Counted from the first letter of the stretch, positions 51,212 through 62,570 are shown. The stretch: 64,000 bases of DNA from Pyrocephalus nanus (GCA_038380795.1 CM076266.1:32128145-32192144); one strand, 5' to 3'. Notes: generated from the letters alone by a model not told the origin. Numbers and translations are program-made.

Positions 51212-51279
51212 ACATTTTCCAAAACCTTGCTGCTGTTAAAAATCAAAGACAGTGGGTTATAGCAAGTGCAGCACATAAA
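51212..51279 (+). pseudogene. NEK10: NEK10 exon N9: intact, weak donor
   Basis: Reads IFQNLAAVKNQRQWVIASAA and then HK, matching the family LAAVK..R.WV block. The acceptor is GTTCCATAG. The donor AAA-GTGCTT is poor by consensus. Confidence 0.88.
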
Positions 51280-52331
51280 GTGCTTTATGAAGTTGCTATT
51301 TATATGCAATTACCTACTTAATGGAATGATTTATGCTTTTCAGATTTGACTTAGGTGTGACTAAATTCCTTACCTTGTCAAGCTTGTAAAGTAACACAAT
51401 CTCTGTGTTTTAGAGATGTATTAATAATATAATAAAAATAATTTCTTCTATGTAAATTGATTGGTCTGATACATGGTTTTGGTTGTTTGAGATAAATAGA
51501 TTTTACACGTTTTGATTAAACTCTTTAATATAAAAATTAGTACTCATGTTTACACTGTCCTGAGTTACATGTTACTATTATACAAATAGTTTTACATAAT
51601 TTAAAAATATATTTTAAAGATATTTTTTATGTAAATTTCTGCTATGATTTTTCACTTGTAAGGTATTCTAAAAAGAATACTGTCAAGGTAGACAGTGACA
51701 ACCCAGGCACAATGCTATACATTACCATTAGTCTAAGGATTTGTATTTAACCATTGCTGATTTGTGGCTAAACTGAGAAACAGTAGAGATCGAAATAATT
51801 TTAACTAGAGTTCCATGATTTTATCATGCTGCAGAAAATCATAGGCAATTGTGATCAGATAATATCAGATAACCTATTTTTAGAGAACCTAGATAAATAT
51901 GAAGTTTACTTAGATATAAATCATGAACAGAAATATGTGCAGGGCCTTAAATTACTGTGCTGTTTAAATACAAGCTGAATATTAACGGTTTGCTTCACGA
52001 GGCCTGATTTAGAGTTCTGAAGTATCTTACACAGAAACTAATTTTTACAATGGTATAATAAGTTGGACAGATGCTTCAGCAGTCAAAAGAGATACTCATT
52101 GCTTTTTGAGAAGAAATGTCCTTGCTTGTCCTAAAACTAGGTGTATTCTAAGATTTTAAATGTATATTTAAGTGTACTTTGAAAATACCTAAGACTTCTA
52201 ACTTGTGAAAGGATTTGGTATCTTAATTTTTGTTTTTCAATAAATATTTCTATATTCTTTATGTGTTTAGGTTGTAAAAGAAAATATTATACTTTATGTT
52301 TACTTACCTTGTTTCATGTTTTATTTTCCAG

Positions 52332-52412
52332 ACCTTAAGTAAATTTGTTATCTGCATGAGACAGCAATGTCCTTTTGGGTGCCCTCCTTGCCCTGACTAG
52401 CCTGGCAGAAAG
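52332..52412 (+). pseudogene. NEK10: NEK10 exon N10: frameshift and nonsense
   Basis: After the acceptor TTTTCCAG, ACCTTA encodes TL. An extra A (at 52337-52338) then shifts the frame. In the shifted frame VNLLSA is followed by TGA (52357-52359) and then DSNVLLGALLALTSLAE, a strong match to the family. The TGA replaces an arginine codon, likely CGA to TGA. The length of 81 nt is one more than expected. Confidence 0.9.
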
Positions 52413-53463
52413 GTAGGTTCAACTTCATGTGCTGTAATTAACAGTAAGCTTTTTAATGTTTTCTCTTGATACAATATTGAAACTGCTGTTTATGCAGAAG
52501 ACTTTTTTTTTTTTTTTTTCCAAAATGAGTCTTTGTTTTGTGGAGATCTATGAAATATTTTTAATTTTCTACTGAAGCATTAGAACCTAAGTAAAAACTG
52601 TGGTCCTCACATGTGGACACATGTTCATGTGGAGAACTCTGCATGACTGTAGTCATGTAGTCATAGGATCTCTCTTTGAGATCGTTATGCAGGATTCTGG
52701 AATTCCTACTGATTTCCTGCATATAAAAGTCTTTTGTTCTGAGGTTAATCTAACAGTGCCTCACAATAATCAGGTATAGTATCATTCAGTGTGGTAAATA
52801 ATAAAATCATACACTCAAATCCATGTATGTGTACCCTCCTTTAATGAATTAGTGTTTAAATAAAGATAACACTTTTATCCTGATGTGGAGGGGTAAAAAA
52901 GGAAAAGAAATAGCATCTTTCATCTGTAATAGGTCTATGCTTCCTCTACATTATTGTTCTGTTCTCTTCCAGACTTCCCAAAATTCTTGCATTCTGATCC
53001 AGTTTAATTTTTTTTTAATGTCCATATTAATTTAAATGATGTTATACATACATTTTCAACTTCCATTTAAGTTTCTTCACTGAATTAAATGTGTTACATT
53101 TGGACTAGGCAAGACGGTGTTTGGAGTATATTTATAAATGTTCGTGGAAATTGTGGTTGTTTCTAAAAATGTACCTCATTTGTTTAATTTCGAGTAAGAA
53201 AAAAAATACACTGTGTCTTTACTTTTATGCATTTACATTTACTTTTTTTGTCCTGGTAAAATTGGAACTTTTTGAACTGTTATTCTTGACCCAGCATATA
53301 TTTGTGGCTTTAAGTGTTTGTGTGCACAATATGATATTATTAATTAAGATAAAAAAATTGATAAAAATAATTAATCAAATATATAAGGAGGGAAACTAAA
53401 CAACAATGCATGTTTTTCATATAGTTTCGTCCGATATAAATGCCAGGAATAATCATTTGCCGT

Positions 53464-53549
53464 CCAGAATGTAGGGAGAAGATATGTGAGCTCACCACTG
53501 TTGAGAACTTGCATGTGGTATTACATGAATATGATTTTCTCTCTAAAAG
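53464..53549 (+). pseudogene. NEK10: NEK10 exon N11: damaged 5' edge
   Basis: From 53470 the frame CREKICELTTVENL followed by VLHEYDFLSK matches NEK10, with donor AAAAG-GTGAGA. At the left edge the expected C CAG GAA TGT reads C CAG AA TGT, so one base is missing and no AG precedes it. Using the CCAG at 53464-53467 as acceptor instead yields a frame stop at once. Confidence 0.82.
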
Positions 53550-54734
53550 GTGAGATTTGGTTTGTGGATTAATTGTGTCAAAATATATTTTGATTTTTTC
53601 ATTTAAGCACACATTTATTTAGAGGAATTAGCTAACATGCCACTTTAATTTACCCAGGACACTGAAATATCTGTGTATTTTCAGTCAGATATTGATATAA
53701 CAAAATCTTTTCCAGTAGTTCCACTGTAAGCCATCTCCTATCTCTCCACTGGTGGCCTCCAGTGCAGTGCAAATGAGTTGCAATGTTACCATAAAGTGAT
53801 AACAGTCACTTTTCTTGCTGCATCTTCTCTTTGCTGAACTCTGACAGTCCCTGGGATGCCCAATATAAACTAGTAAAATTGCAAGAGCTGTACATGCTGT
53901 AGTTTATGCCAGAGGCTAGGTCAGACCCCACATCCTTTCGTTCAGAAAATCGTAAAGGTTCCTTCAGCTCTTTAAATGTCCTTTCGTCTCAGCTAAGACT
54001 GCTAGCTGAGCATCATGTAGCTGTATTTTACTAAAAGACCAAAAGACTTTCGAATTTGATGTCACTTAGCACATTTAAAATTTTGAGGTTTTTAAAATTT
54101 CATGCTAAGTTACTTTGCACATATAAATTATTTTTTATATGACTAAGGATAAAAAAATTGAATATATCAAAAGATTTTAGTTTGTGGGTTTGAAAATTAT
54201 TTAGATTATATGTAAACCAAAAGTTGTATATAAAACTAGAATTTGAATGTACACAGGAAGCTAATGAAGTTCATTGTTAGTTAATAATAATTTTAATTCA
54301 GATATGAACCTGAATTCATATGTTTCATCAAACACACATGCACCTTTCTTGCTTCAAATAAAAATAGATATCCTTAAGCGTATTTTCTGTGGGAATTCCA
54401 CCTTAACTGAAGTGAAATTAATGAAAATCTTGTATAAGTCCTTTAAAGGATATATCAAATCACTTTTCTAAACATAATGTTCAAACCATACTAGAGAAGA
54501 ATTATGCTTATTTGTGTTATCCGTGGAACTAGGTTATGCGTGCTCCATAAATGGACTTTACAAGTTCATGCAGTCAGTGCTGTTTGCAGTACTAATGCCA
54601 TTAACAAGAAGGTGGTACCATGGATGGCTGCAGTCCACCTGGCCACCTCCCATGCTGCCTGTGTATGCCTGGTTGCCTATGCTGACAGTCATACTCGATG
54701 TAAATATAATTTCATCCCTTGTGAAAATTTGGAC

Positions 54735-54766
<32 letters not shown>

Positions 54767-54974
54767 AAGAAACAACAATGACTTTAACCAATTTGCAGTG
54801 ACTTTAAGCAGTTTTCTTCAACTTTTTTTTTTTTACAGGAGGTCTCTGTTCTTTCTTAGACGTTTAATTTTTTTTCACTTAGACATCTGACAATACAAAG
54901 TAATTGTGGAGTTATTGTTAAAATTTCTTGCTATTTTTGTTTTTTTAGGCTCACAGCAGAGTTGCTGAGGGAAA
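53550..54974 (+). other. NEK10 intron after N11, left part
   Basis: AT-rich. At 54504-54710 lies a patch of higher GC with two overlapping open frames that show no recognised family. It is followed by a poly-T run (54736-54760) that passes directly into poly-A. No NEK10 exon was recognised. Confidence 0.5.
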
Positions 54975-55768
54975 CTGAGAGGGGGAATAGAAGGGGAATT
55001 GAGAGGGAATGGAGGGGACACAGAGGGGAAATCGAGAGGGAAGAGCTAGGGAATCGAGAGGAAATAAAGGGGAAATTCAGGGGGAATGGAGAGGGAACAG
55101 TCAAGAAATAGAGGGGGAATTGAGAGGAAATAAAGGAAATTTAGGGGGAATGGAGAGGGAACAGATGGGAAATAGAGGGGGAATTGAGAGGGAATGGAGG
55201 GGGAATAGAGGGGAAATAAAGGTTAAATTGAGAAGGACTGGAGGGTGAATAGAGGGGGAATTGAGAGGGAACAGATGGGAAACAGAGGGGGAATTGAGAG
55301 GGAATGGAGGGGACATAGAGGGGGAATTGACAGGGAAGAGATAGGGAATAGAGAGGAAATAAAGGGGAAATTCAGGGGGAATGGAGAGGGAACAGTTGGG
55401 AAAAAGAGGGGGAATGGAGGGGGGATAGAGGGGACATAGAGGGGGAATAGATAGGGAATTAAGAGGAAATAAAGGGGAAATTCAGGGGGAATAGAGAGGG
55501 AACAGATGGGAAATAGGGGGAAATTGAGAGGGAATGGAGGGGGAATGGAGAGGGAACAGATGGGAAACAGAGAGGGAATGGAAGGGGAATAGAGGGGTAA
55601 TTGAGAGGAAATGAAGGGGAAATTCAGGGAGAATAAAGTGGGAACAGATGGGAAATAGAGGGGGAATTGAGAGGGAACGGAAAGGGAATGGAGGGAGAAT
55701 AGAGGGGAAATAGGGACAAGATGATGGGGAATTGAGAGGGAATAAAGGGAAAATTGAGAGGGAATAGA
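54975..55768. repeat. Purine-rich minisatellite
   Basis: Nearly 800 bp of G/A-only units such as GGGGAATTGAGAGGGAAT, GGAGGGGGAATAGA and GGGAACAGATGGGAAATAG, with almost no pyrimidines except T. The unit is irregular (about 13-20 bp). Longer blocks recur: GGGGAAATTCAGGGGGAAT appears four times with changes, and a copy of the block at 55021 recurs about 295 bp later. Its right edge runs directly into a CR1 3' end. Confidence 0.95.
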
Positions 55769-56180
55769 ATCATAGCATCAGCTGAGTTGGAAAGGACCCC
55801 TGAGATCATCAAGTCCAACCCCTAATCCACAACCACCGTGGTTACTACACTATGGCACTCAGTGCCACACCCGGTCTCACCTTAAAAACCTCCAGGGATG
55901 GAGAATCCACCACTTCCCTGGGCAGACCATTCTAATGCCTGATTACCCTCTCTGTAAAGAATTTCTTCCTGATATCCAACCTAAACCTCCCCTGGCAGAG
56001 CTTAAGATAGTGCCTCTTGTCTTACTGAGAGCTGTCTGGGAGAAGAGACCAACCCCCACTTGGCTACAACCTTGTTTCAGGGAGTTGTAGAGAGTGATGA
56101 GGTCTCTCCCCTGAGCCTCCTCCAGGCTCAACAACCTCAGCTCCCTCAGCCTCTGGCCCCACACAGAGAACAGTCTTTGT
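55769..56180 (-). repeat. CR1 LINE 3' fragment (antisense)
   Basis: Starts with the tail ATCATAGCATCAGCTGAG and then TTGGAAAGGACCCCTGAGAT and CATCAAGTCCAACCC. AAGAATTTCTTCCTGATATC and CTCCTCCAGGCTCAACAACC follow in the usual CR1 order. It ends near CTCAGCCTCTGGCCC. Confidence 0.93.
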
Positions 56181-57865
56181 GCTGCTGTGTTGGCGAAAGC
56201 CGCTGCACTGAGAGATCTCGGCAGTCTAAGGCAGGGCATTCTCTAAATCCCAGCAACCAGCACCTCCCAAGGGGACAATCCAAGTCCCAACCAATTCTTT
56301 TTGCCTTTCCACAGTTACAGTGACCCTCATTTGGTCCTGCTCTCCCACGGCTCATTCTGGGGTATCGCTTTGTGCTGGTTTACGTTCCACAGCTCCACCC
56401 ACAGCTGGAGATTTGGGGTTGTGCTTCTCTACTACCAGCAGGTTCCCTAAGGAGCCAGATCCTCCAACAATCCCCCTGTTTGACTTTCTAGGTGAATTCT
56501 ACAGCAGCCAGTCCCCTATTCCCTATCCAGGGTGGAAGTGCTCATGCCCTTGGCACAGCTGGCTCTGCCTGGGTAGGAACTGAGAGCAGGACACAGGGCA
56601 GAGTGGATCAGCTGCCCAGGGAATCACCAGGAGATGAAGCTGCTGGATCCTCATTCCAATCCACAGAACACCTTCTGGCTCTGGCAAAAGCTGGGAGCCA
56701 AAGCAGATCCCACCTGGCCAGGCTGGTGGGCAGCACTTGGAGCCACTCTGGGGGAAACCCCCTGTGCCTGCCAGGAGCTCTCAGTCTCTTTGTCCTGCCG
56801 GCTCCTGATCAGTGTCAGGGCCACTGGGAGGGAGTCAAAACCCAAAGAAACCCCAAATCCTACTGAGGGACTTGTCCAAAGGAAAAAAGCCACTATTACC
56901 ATCAACAGCTTTAAAACCTGTTCAAAATTCTAGGACAGCAATACTGAGATTCACAAGAATCTTCTTAGTGCTCTTGGTTCCATTTTAATGTATCTTTAGT
57001 CCTCAAGGAGCTGCTTGGAGAACTTACCCTGGGATTTAGAGGCCAAGCAGGGCTTGCTTTGGATTGCCTTGCACCTCTGGCCCCAGCTGGTACAAACACA
57101 ACTTGGGCCAATGGGGTTAAACACACTTTTCTACCAAAACTCTGTCCCCACTGAGTCACCCCAGGTTTTGCCAGTTGGGAGCTGCAAGGAGGCTGTAAAT
57201 TCAAAGGCAGAAGGAGAAGATCTATCAACAAAAGGCAGAAAGAAGGGGACAGGTTTCAGAAAACACTTCTGCAATATCATTAATAACTATTTCCAGTTTC
57301 CCAGTGAGAAGAACATGAATGCACCACCACCAAGGCCTGAAAGTCCCCTGCAGCCAGAGCTCAGCACACATCCAGAGAGGCAAGTCCATCACCTGGAAGG
57401 AAAAAAAGAAGAGATAATTTATTTTTTTTAAAGTAATTTAAAGTTCTTCCAAGCAAAGCAAGACTTGCTCTGGTTTCAGTTGGGTGCACAGTGAGCAGTG
57501 GGCACAGGACAGGTCATTAATGCCCACAGAGATGGTGCTTTCTGGAGGAAGAGCAGCTCATGGATGTCCCAAGTCCAACTGCTGCCCCAGGTCTGATTTT
57601 CATAGAACAAACCCTCTAGAAGGAAGGGGTTTTGTTCCCTGTAATGGTTTTTGCCCCATGTGTCCCTGTGGACAGTGCCAGGCTGGGGACAGGCACAGGG
57701 AGCTCTCAGCACTCTCTGCTCCAAAGATAATTCTGGGCTCCTGGGTGAACTTTCTCTGGCACTTGGTTTTCTCCAGGAGAAATTAAGGAATTGCTCATGG
57801 CAGTTTAGAGATTAAGGTATCCCAAAGAGAAGTAAAGAACAAATAATCCTGGAAGAGCCCTTGGG
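56181..57865. other. GC-rich anonymous block between two CR1 copies
   Basis: About 1.7 kb that is clearly richer in G and C than the AT-rich intron around it and uses words such as CCTGGG, CAGCTG and TGGGCACAGGAC. No splice-bounded exon or protein family was recognised. Open frames on both strands look like chance. It could be an unrecognised repeat or a segment copied from a GC-rich chromosome region. Confidence 0.5.
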
Positions 57866-58475
57866 ATCTTACGTCCAACCTTTCATCTACCAGCACCCCC
57901 AAGTCCTTCTCAGCAGGGCTGCTCTCCATCTGTTCATCCCACAGCCTGTATTGATACTGAGGGCTACCCCAACCCAGGTGCAGCACCTTGCACTTGGTCT
58001 TGTTAAACTGCATGAGATTCCTATGGACCCACTACTCGAGCTTGTCCAGGTCCCTCTGGATGGCATCCCATTGTTCAGGTGTGTCAACCACAACACTCAG
58101 CTTGGTGTCATCTGCAAATTTGGTGAGGGTGCACTCGATTCCTTCATCTTTGTCATTAATGAAGGTGTTACCTAAGACTGGTGCCTGAGGGACACCACTT
58201 GTCACTGATGTCGACTGGGACTTTGAGCCATTGACGACTACCATCTGAATGCAATCATCCAATTACTTTTTTATCCATCTAACAATCCACTCATCAAATT
58301 TATCTCTCTTCAATTTAGAGAGAAGGATGTTGTGGGGGATTGTGTCAAAGGCTTTACAGAAGTCCAGATAAATTTCCTTGTCCACTGATGTAGTCGCTCC
58401 ATCATAGAAAGCCACTAGGTTGGTTCGGCAGGACTTGCCCTTGGTGAAGCCTGAATCGCATCCCTGTACTCCATG
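57866..58475 (-). pseudogene. CR1 LINE reverse-transcriptase fragment (antisense)
   Basis: On the minus strand, frames read [61 protein letters not shown] and [11 protein letters not shown], in order. These include the RT catalytic FADD and the GVPQ motif of CR1 ORF2. Stops, frame changes and a short internal deletion after GVPQ make it inactive. It is interrupted at 58476 by an LTR. Confidence 0.95.
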
Positions 58476-58952
58476 TGTTGCCCGAAACAGGAACACAAAC
58501 CAACAGAGTGTCAGTTTATGCGGTGCTTTATTTAGGGCCCGGGGACCTGTGGACTAACGTCCCAAGTCAGAATCCCAAAGACCCTCATGTCGACTATATC
58601 TTTTATACTCTTTAACAAACAATGCTACATAGTTGGCTTACACATCAAAGCAAACATACCAGTTATACATAAACAATCAACCGTTAACCCTCCCACCATA
58701 AATCTACCTTAACAGCCTAACTCTAGACATTGTGTGACTGACTCCCACCACCAGACCACATCCTATCTCTAGTTACTAATCATCTTGTACCTGGTTCTGC
58801 ATGCTTGACTTAATCCATTGATTATTGTTTCTTCTCGGTCAGTACATTCTTAACTCTAACAAGTCCCAGCTTGTTTCTGGTAGGGCCTCTTTCAGGCCTT
58901 CCCTACAGCAAGCCTTGACCAAACTACTACTAATGCTTTAATCACTGCAACA
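58476..58952 (-). mobile_element. Solo LTR (477 bp) nested in CR1
   Basis: Terminal inverted hexamers TGTTGC (58476-58481) and GCAACA (58947-58952). It is flanked by a 4-bp duplication CATG (58472-58475 and 58953-58956), which suggests an ERV1-class integration. On the minus strand AATAAA appears in CTAAATAAAGCACCGC, about 60 bp before the LTR end, the usual R/U5 layout. No coding region is attached. CR1 sequence continues on both sides. Confidence 0.9.
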
Positions 58953-58956
58953 CATG

Positions 58957-59015
58957 GGCCTTAGTGTAGCTTCTAGGAGGATCTGTTCCATGATCTTCCC
59001 AGGCGCAGAAGTAAA
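58957..59015 (-). repeat. CR1 LINE, continuation beyond nested LTR
   Basis: TTCTAGGAGGATCTGTTCCA and TGATCTTCCCAGGCGCAGAA are the reverse complement of the CR1 ORF2 segment that precedes the GFTKGKSC region. The match fades near 59015. Confidence 0.85.
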
Positions 59016-60477
59016 ATAATTGCTAATACAAATTTTGCATTCATTGTCACCAGGTGTATGACAGGCATCACTATGTTTTTTTGCAGCTATATATCTCAAA
59101 TATGATGGAGGAGTTGATTTAGCCCTAAAAAAATTAAACTGTAGCTATGCTTCAGTGCCTATTTTTATTACATCAACAAGAAAATTGAAATAACCAGATT
59201 ACATAGCGAGTGCTAATGAACATACAAAGTCAAACAGCTGTCAACTTTATTCTATTCCAATTCTACCCTGAAGTTGCTTAGTATCCTTCAGTTGTTTCCA
59301 GTGATCAGCTGCAGTGAGGTGCTATTTGTCTAAGCCTGACTAGTGAATATTCTTGATGTATGCTTCTGTATCCACCACAGTGTGGAAGAGGGACCCTAGG
59401 CAGGTTCCAGGACAGGCTTTGAAAGCAGTATGCGTGTGAACAGTACAAAGCATGGCATAGCTTTGGTCTTTGAGTGAATCAGTACAATCTGGTACACACA
59501 GCAAGTCTTACAGGCAATTCAGATCCTGTAGTTTTTGAAGTTCTCAGAGAACTCCTGCATGCTTTCTTGCTGCTCATGATACAGGAGAAAATAAATGATT
59601 TGAATGCTGCAGAATTGTTGTCAGAAGTCTTTAGGCAAAATTCAGTCTCTCTTCTTTAAATATAACAGGAAGGTGTAGGCATATGCACACACTCATCCAC
59701 AAAACACTCAACTATAAATATTTAGAAACCATTGTTTCATTTTTACCTGATGATGTACATACTTAAATTCATTCATTATTGAATTGTATGTTCCCAAAGC
59801 TCTCTGATTCTTAGTAATTTTGCAGTTTTGAAAGAAGGTGATTTAATGGGGCATTTGTCCTTGAGTGATGAAAATAAATATTCAAAATATTATTTTAAAG
59901 TATCATATAATTGTATTTTATATCATCATACTGCCACTGAGGGGCACTCTTGTCTTGATTTAACAGCTTTTGCTTATCTCTGGTCCAATCTAAGTATAAA
60001 GAAGTATAAGCATACTTTCAAATGTAAGCTCAAAAATTGCTGTTGAAAAGCATTTATATTTCTGTCAAAGATTTACAGGAGCTGAGGAAACTGGAAGAAC
60101 TGAAACTTAGACCATTTCTACAGTGATTGGTTCAAAACAATTGCAATATTTAAACAAACAGTTTATTTAGTGCTACAACTAGTACCAGTGTAGTATCCAC
60201 TGAATTTTTGGAGGGTGCTGAAGACCTTTTATCTGTTGCTTCTGAATTTTAGTGAGCCTTGTTTTATGACTGTAATGAAATTAAGAATAATTTACTTTCT
60301 TTCTGACAACAGTAAATCTGTACTCTGTCAGTGCATGCTGTGCTGTTGTGCCTTAACTCATACAGTTTATGTATGCCAAAGACTGGAGCATTTGTCATCT
60401 TGGTAATTATGTCTTGCAGTATTTGAGGGTAAGTGTGCTATCCATTTGAGAATTTCAAGTGGTTCTTGATGAAAGTT
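59016..60477 (+). other. NEK10 intron stretch
   Basis: AT-rich with short open frames of no recognised family. The segment at 59600-59640 has a faint likeness to the expected NEK10 exon but lacks a usable acceptor. Nothing firm. Confidence 0.5.
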
Positions 60478-60726
60478 TGTCCTGGCTTCAGATGTGATAG
60501 AGTTAATTTTCCTTCCAGTAGCTGGTGCTGTGCTGTGTTTTGAACTTAGTATGACAATAATGTTATAACACACTGGTGTTTTAGTTATTGCTAGGTAGTG
60601 TTTACTCTAAATCGAGGACTTTTCAGTTTCCATCCTCTGCCAGTGAGGAGGTGCAGGGGGAGCATGGCCAGAACAACTGACCTGAACGAGCCAAAGCGAT
60701 ATTCCATACCATAGAACGCCATGGCC

Positions 60727-60734
60727 CCTATATA
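60727..60734 (+). promoter_or_regulatory. LTR TATA box
   Basis: CTATATAAAC in the U3/R part of the ERVL-type LTR, placed as in related LTRs. It could start transcription along the NEK10 strand. Confidence 0.6.
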
Positions 60735-60840
60735 AACTAGGGGGAGTTGACTGGGAGCTGCTTTGGGACTGGCTGGGCATCAGTCAGCAGGTGGTGAGCA
60801 ACTGTAGTGTGCATCACTTATTTTTCCTGAGTTTTATTCC

Positions 60841-60863
60841 TCTCTCTCTCTCTCTCTCTCTCA
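60841..60863. repeat. (CT)n microsatellite inside LTR
   Basis: About eleven uninterrupted CT units within the LTR at 60478-61037. The start and end are approximate by one or two bases. Confidence 0.9.
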
Positions 60864-61037
60864 TTGTCCTTACCATCATCATTATTATTATATTTTATTT
60901 TGTTTCTATAATTCAACTGTTCTTATATAAACTAACCAGTTTTACTGGTTTTTTTTTCCCCCCCAGTTCTCCTCTCCAGTGGGGGAGGTGGGGAATTGAG
61001 TGTGTGGGGAATTGCTGGCTGGGGTTAAACCATGACA

Positions 61038-62059
61038 AAATTAATACAAAATGTCAGATGACTATGAACCATATGCTAAAATATTAAGAAATCTCTGCAT
61101 TGAATTTATCCTGTCAGCTTTTATAAAAAGAGAATGTCTGCTCCTAGATCTACTGAAAACTGTAGTTCTATGTTTACAAGCTGCACAGTAATCCTGAATA
61201 GAGTTAGTTCAATTTTCTGGAGTCTTTCAAATCTGAAAACTGACCCAAAAGTTGCCTTGATCTAACTAGAATAATGTTCCTGTGGACTACCTGTGAAGTG
61301 GTGTTGTGTGACTATATAATCAAGTTATGGCCCAAATTATTTTGTTCCATAGAAGTTTGTATATCCTATAATACTACTATTTTTTCTTTTCTTCAGTCAG
61401 TTCTTCTGGAAATAGTTAATCTCTCTTGCTATGAGACTCTGCAGGCTGAAAGTATATAAAAGGCAACTCATTCCTCTGTAACTAATGTTCTTAAAAAATG
61501 TTGTCTTTAGAGAGGTACCTTGGTTTCAGACTCTCATGGTATATTTTTTATTTTAAAAAAATGAAGTGAGCAATACACTGGAGCAAAGTGCTTCTTATAG
61601 ATTAAGACTTTAATTTTGCAGCAGTCCCAGCAATGAATTGCTGTAAGGAAGTTCTTGAACCCACAAATAGGCATTTCATACCATGTATGTGACAACAGGA
61701 CGATTCACATTCCAAACCCCTTGAAGATCTCTTATGCTGTTTCAACATTTACATTGGTTAAAAAGGGAAGGAGTGCATAGTATGAGAGACACTCCCACTT
61801 TGCTGTCAGAGCAGAAAACAATAAACCTGCTAAAGAATTATGCTTGTTAGTCCTGAATTCATAAAGAAAAGTTCTACAGGTTTTCCTTGTAGAAAACTCC
61901 AGCTGGGAGCTATAGAGAAAGGTGGCTGAAAGCAAGAATTCATGTAGAAGACTCTGCAACTGGCCTGGCACAATGTAAGGTTAAGTTGAGGGACCTTTTT
62001 TAGTGGTGGTCTCTGAATATCATGTCCATAGATCTTACTGAAAAAGGATGCCTGAGCTA
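61038..62059 (+). other. NEK10 intron stretch
   Basis: AT-rich sequence without recognised exon or repeat. Short frames on both strands look like chance. Confidence 0.5.
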
Positions 62060-62570
62060 ATACCTCATGCTCTTGTGGGACCCCACCTGAAGTACTGTGT
62101 CCAGCTCTGGGGTCCTCAGCACAAGAAGGACATGGACGTGTTGGAGTAAGTCCAGACGAGGGCCACAAAGAGTCTTAGAGGGGTGGAACACCTCTCCTGT
62201 GAGGAAAGGCTGAGAGAGTTGGGATTGTTCTGCCCAGAGAAGAAAAGATTCTGGGAAGACCTTGGAGTACCTTCCTTTACCTAAAGGGGACTACAAAAGA
62301 GCTGGAGAGGGACTTTTTAAAAGTAGTGATAGGACAAGGGGTGATGGCTTTAAATTGAGAGTAGGCTTAGATTAGATATGAGAAAAAAATACTTTACTGT
62401 GGGGGTGGTGAGACACTGGAACAGATTGCCCAGAGAAGTTGTGGATGCCTCATCCCTTGAAATGTTCAAGGCCAGGTTGGATGGGGCTTTGAGCAACCTG
62501 TTCTAGTGAAAGGTGTCCCTGCCTTTGTCAGGGGAGTTGAGGTCCCTCCCAAACCAAACCCTTTTATGAT
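62060..62570 (+). repeat. CR1 LINE 3' fragment (sense)
   Basis: GAAGTACTGTGTCCAGCTCT, GGGGTCCTCAGCACAAGAAG, then GAGACACTGGAACAGATTGC and AAGGCCAGGTTGGATGGGGC follow the CR1 3' region in order, ending with the degraded tail CCTTTTATGAT. It covers about the last 500 bp of CR1. Several small gaps and changes are present. Confidence 0.94.

Larger units (their letters stand above)
60478..61037 (+). mobile_element. Solo LTR of ERVL type (560 bp)
   Basis: Starts TGTCCTGGCTTCAG and ends GGGGTTAAACCATGACA, the ends of a common avian ERVL LTR family. It contains a TATA box (CCTATATAAACTAGG near 60726-60740), a CT microsatellite and an ATT-rich stretch. The flanks AAGTT and AAATT are a 5-bp duplication with one change. 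No internal genes are present. Confidence 0.9.

Noticed and set aside
55009..55439. Long open frames rich in Gly, Arg and Glu across the minisatellite
   Set aside because: They arise from the purine repeat units, which lack stop codons in some frames. There is no splice context or family match.
57484..57786. Open frames in the GC-rich block as a hidden gene
   Set aside because: Frames are short, lie on both strands and show no splice-bounded or family-like segments.
59580..59640. LNAAELLSEVFRQ as a possible continuation of NEK10
   Set aside because: There is a faint likeness to the expected LTAELLR segment, but no acceptor lies at the expected place and the match fades after a few residues.
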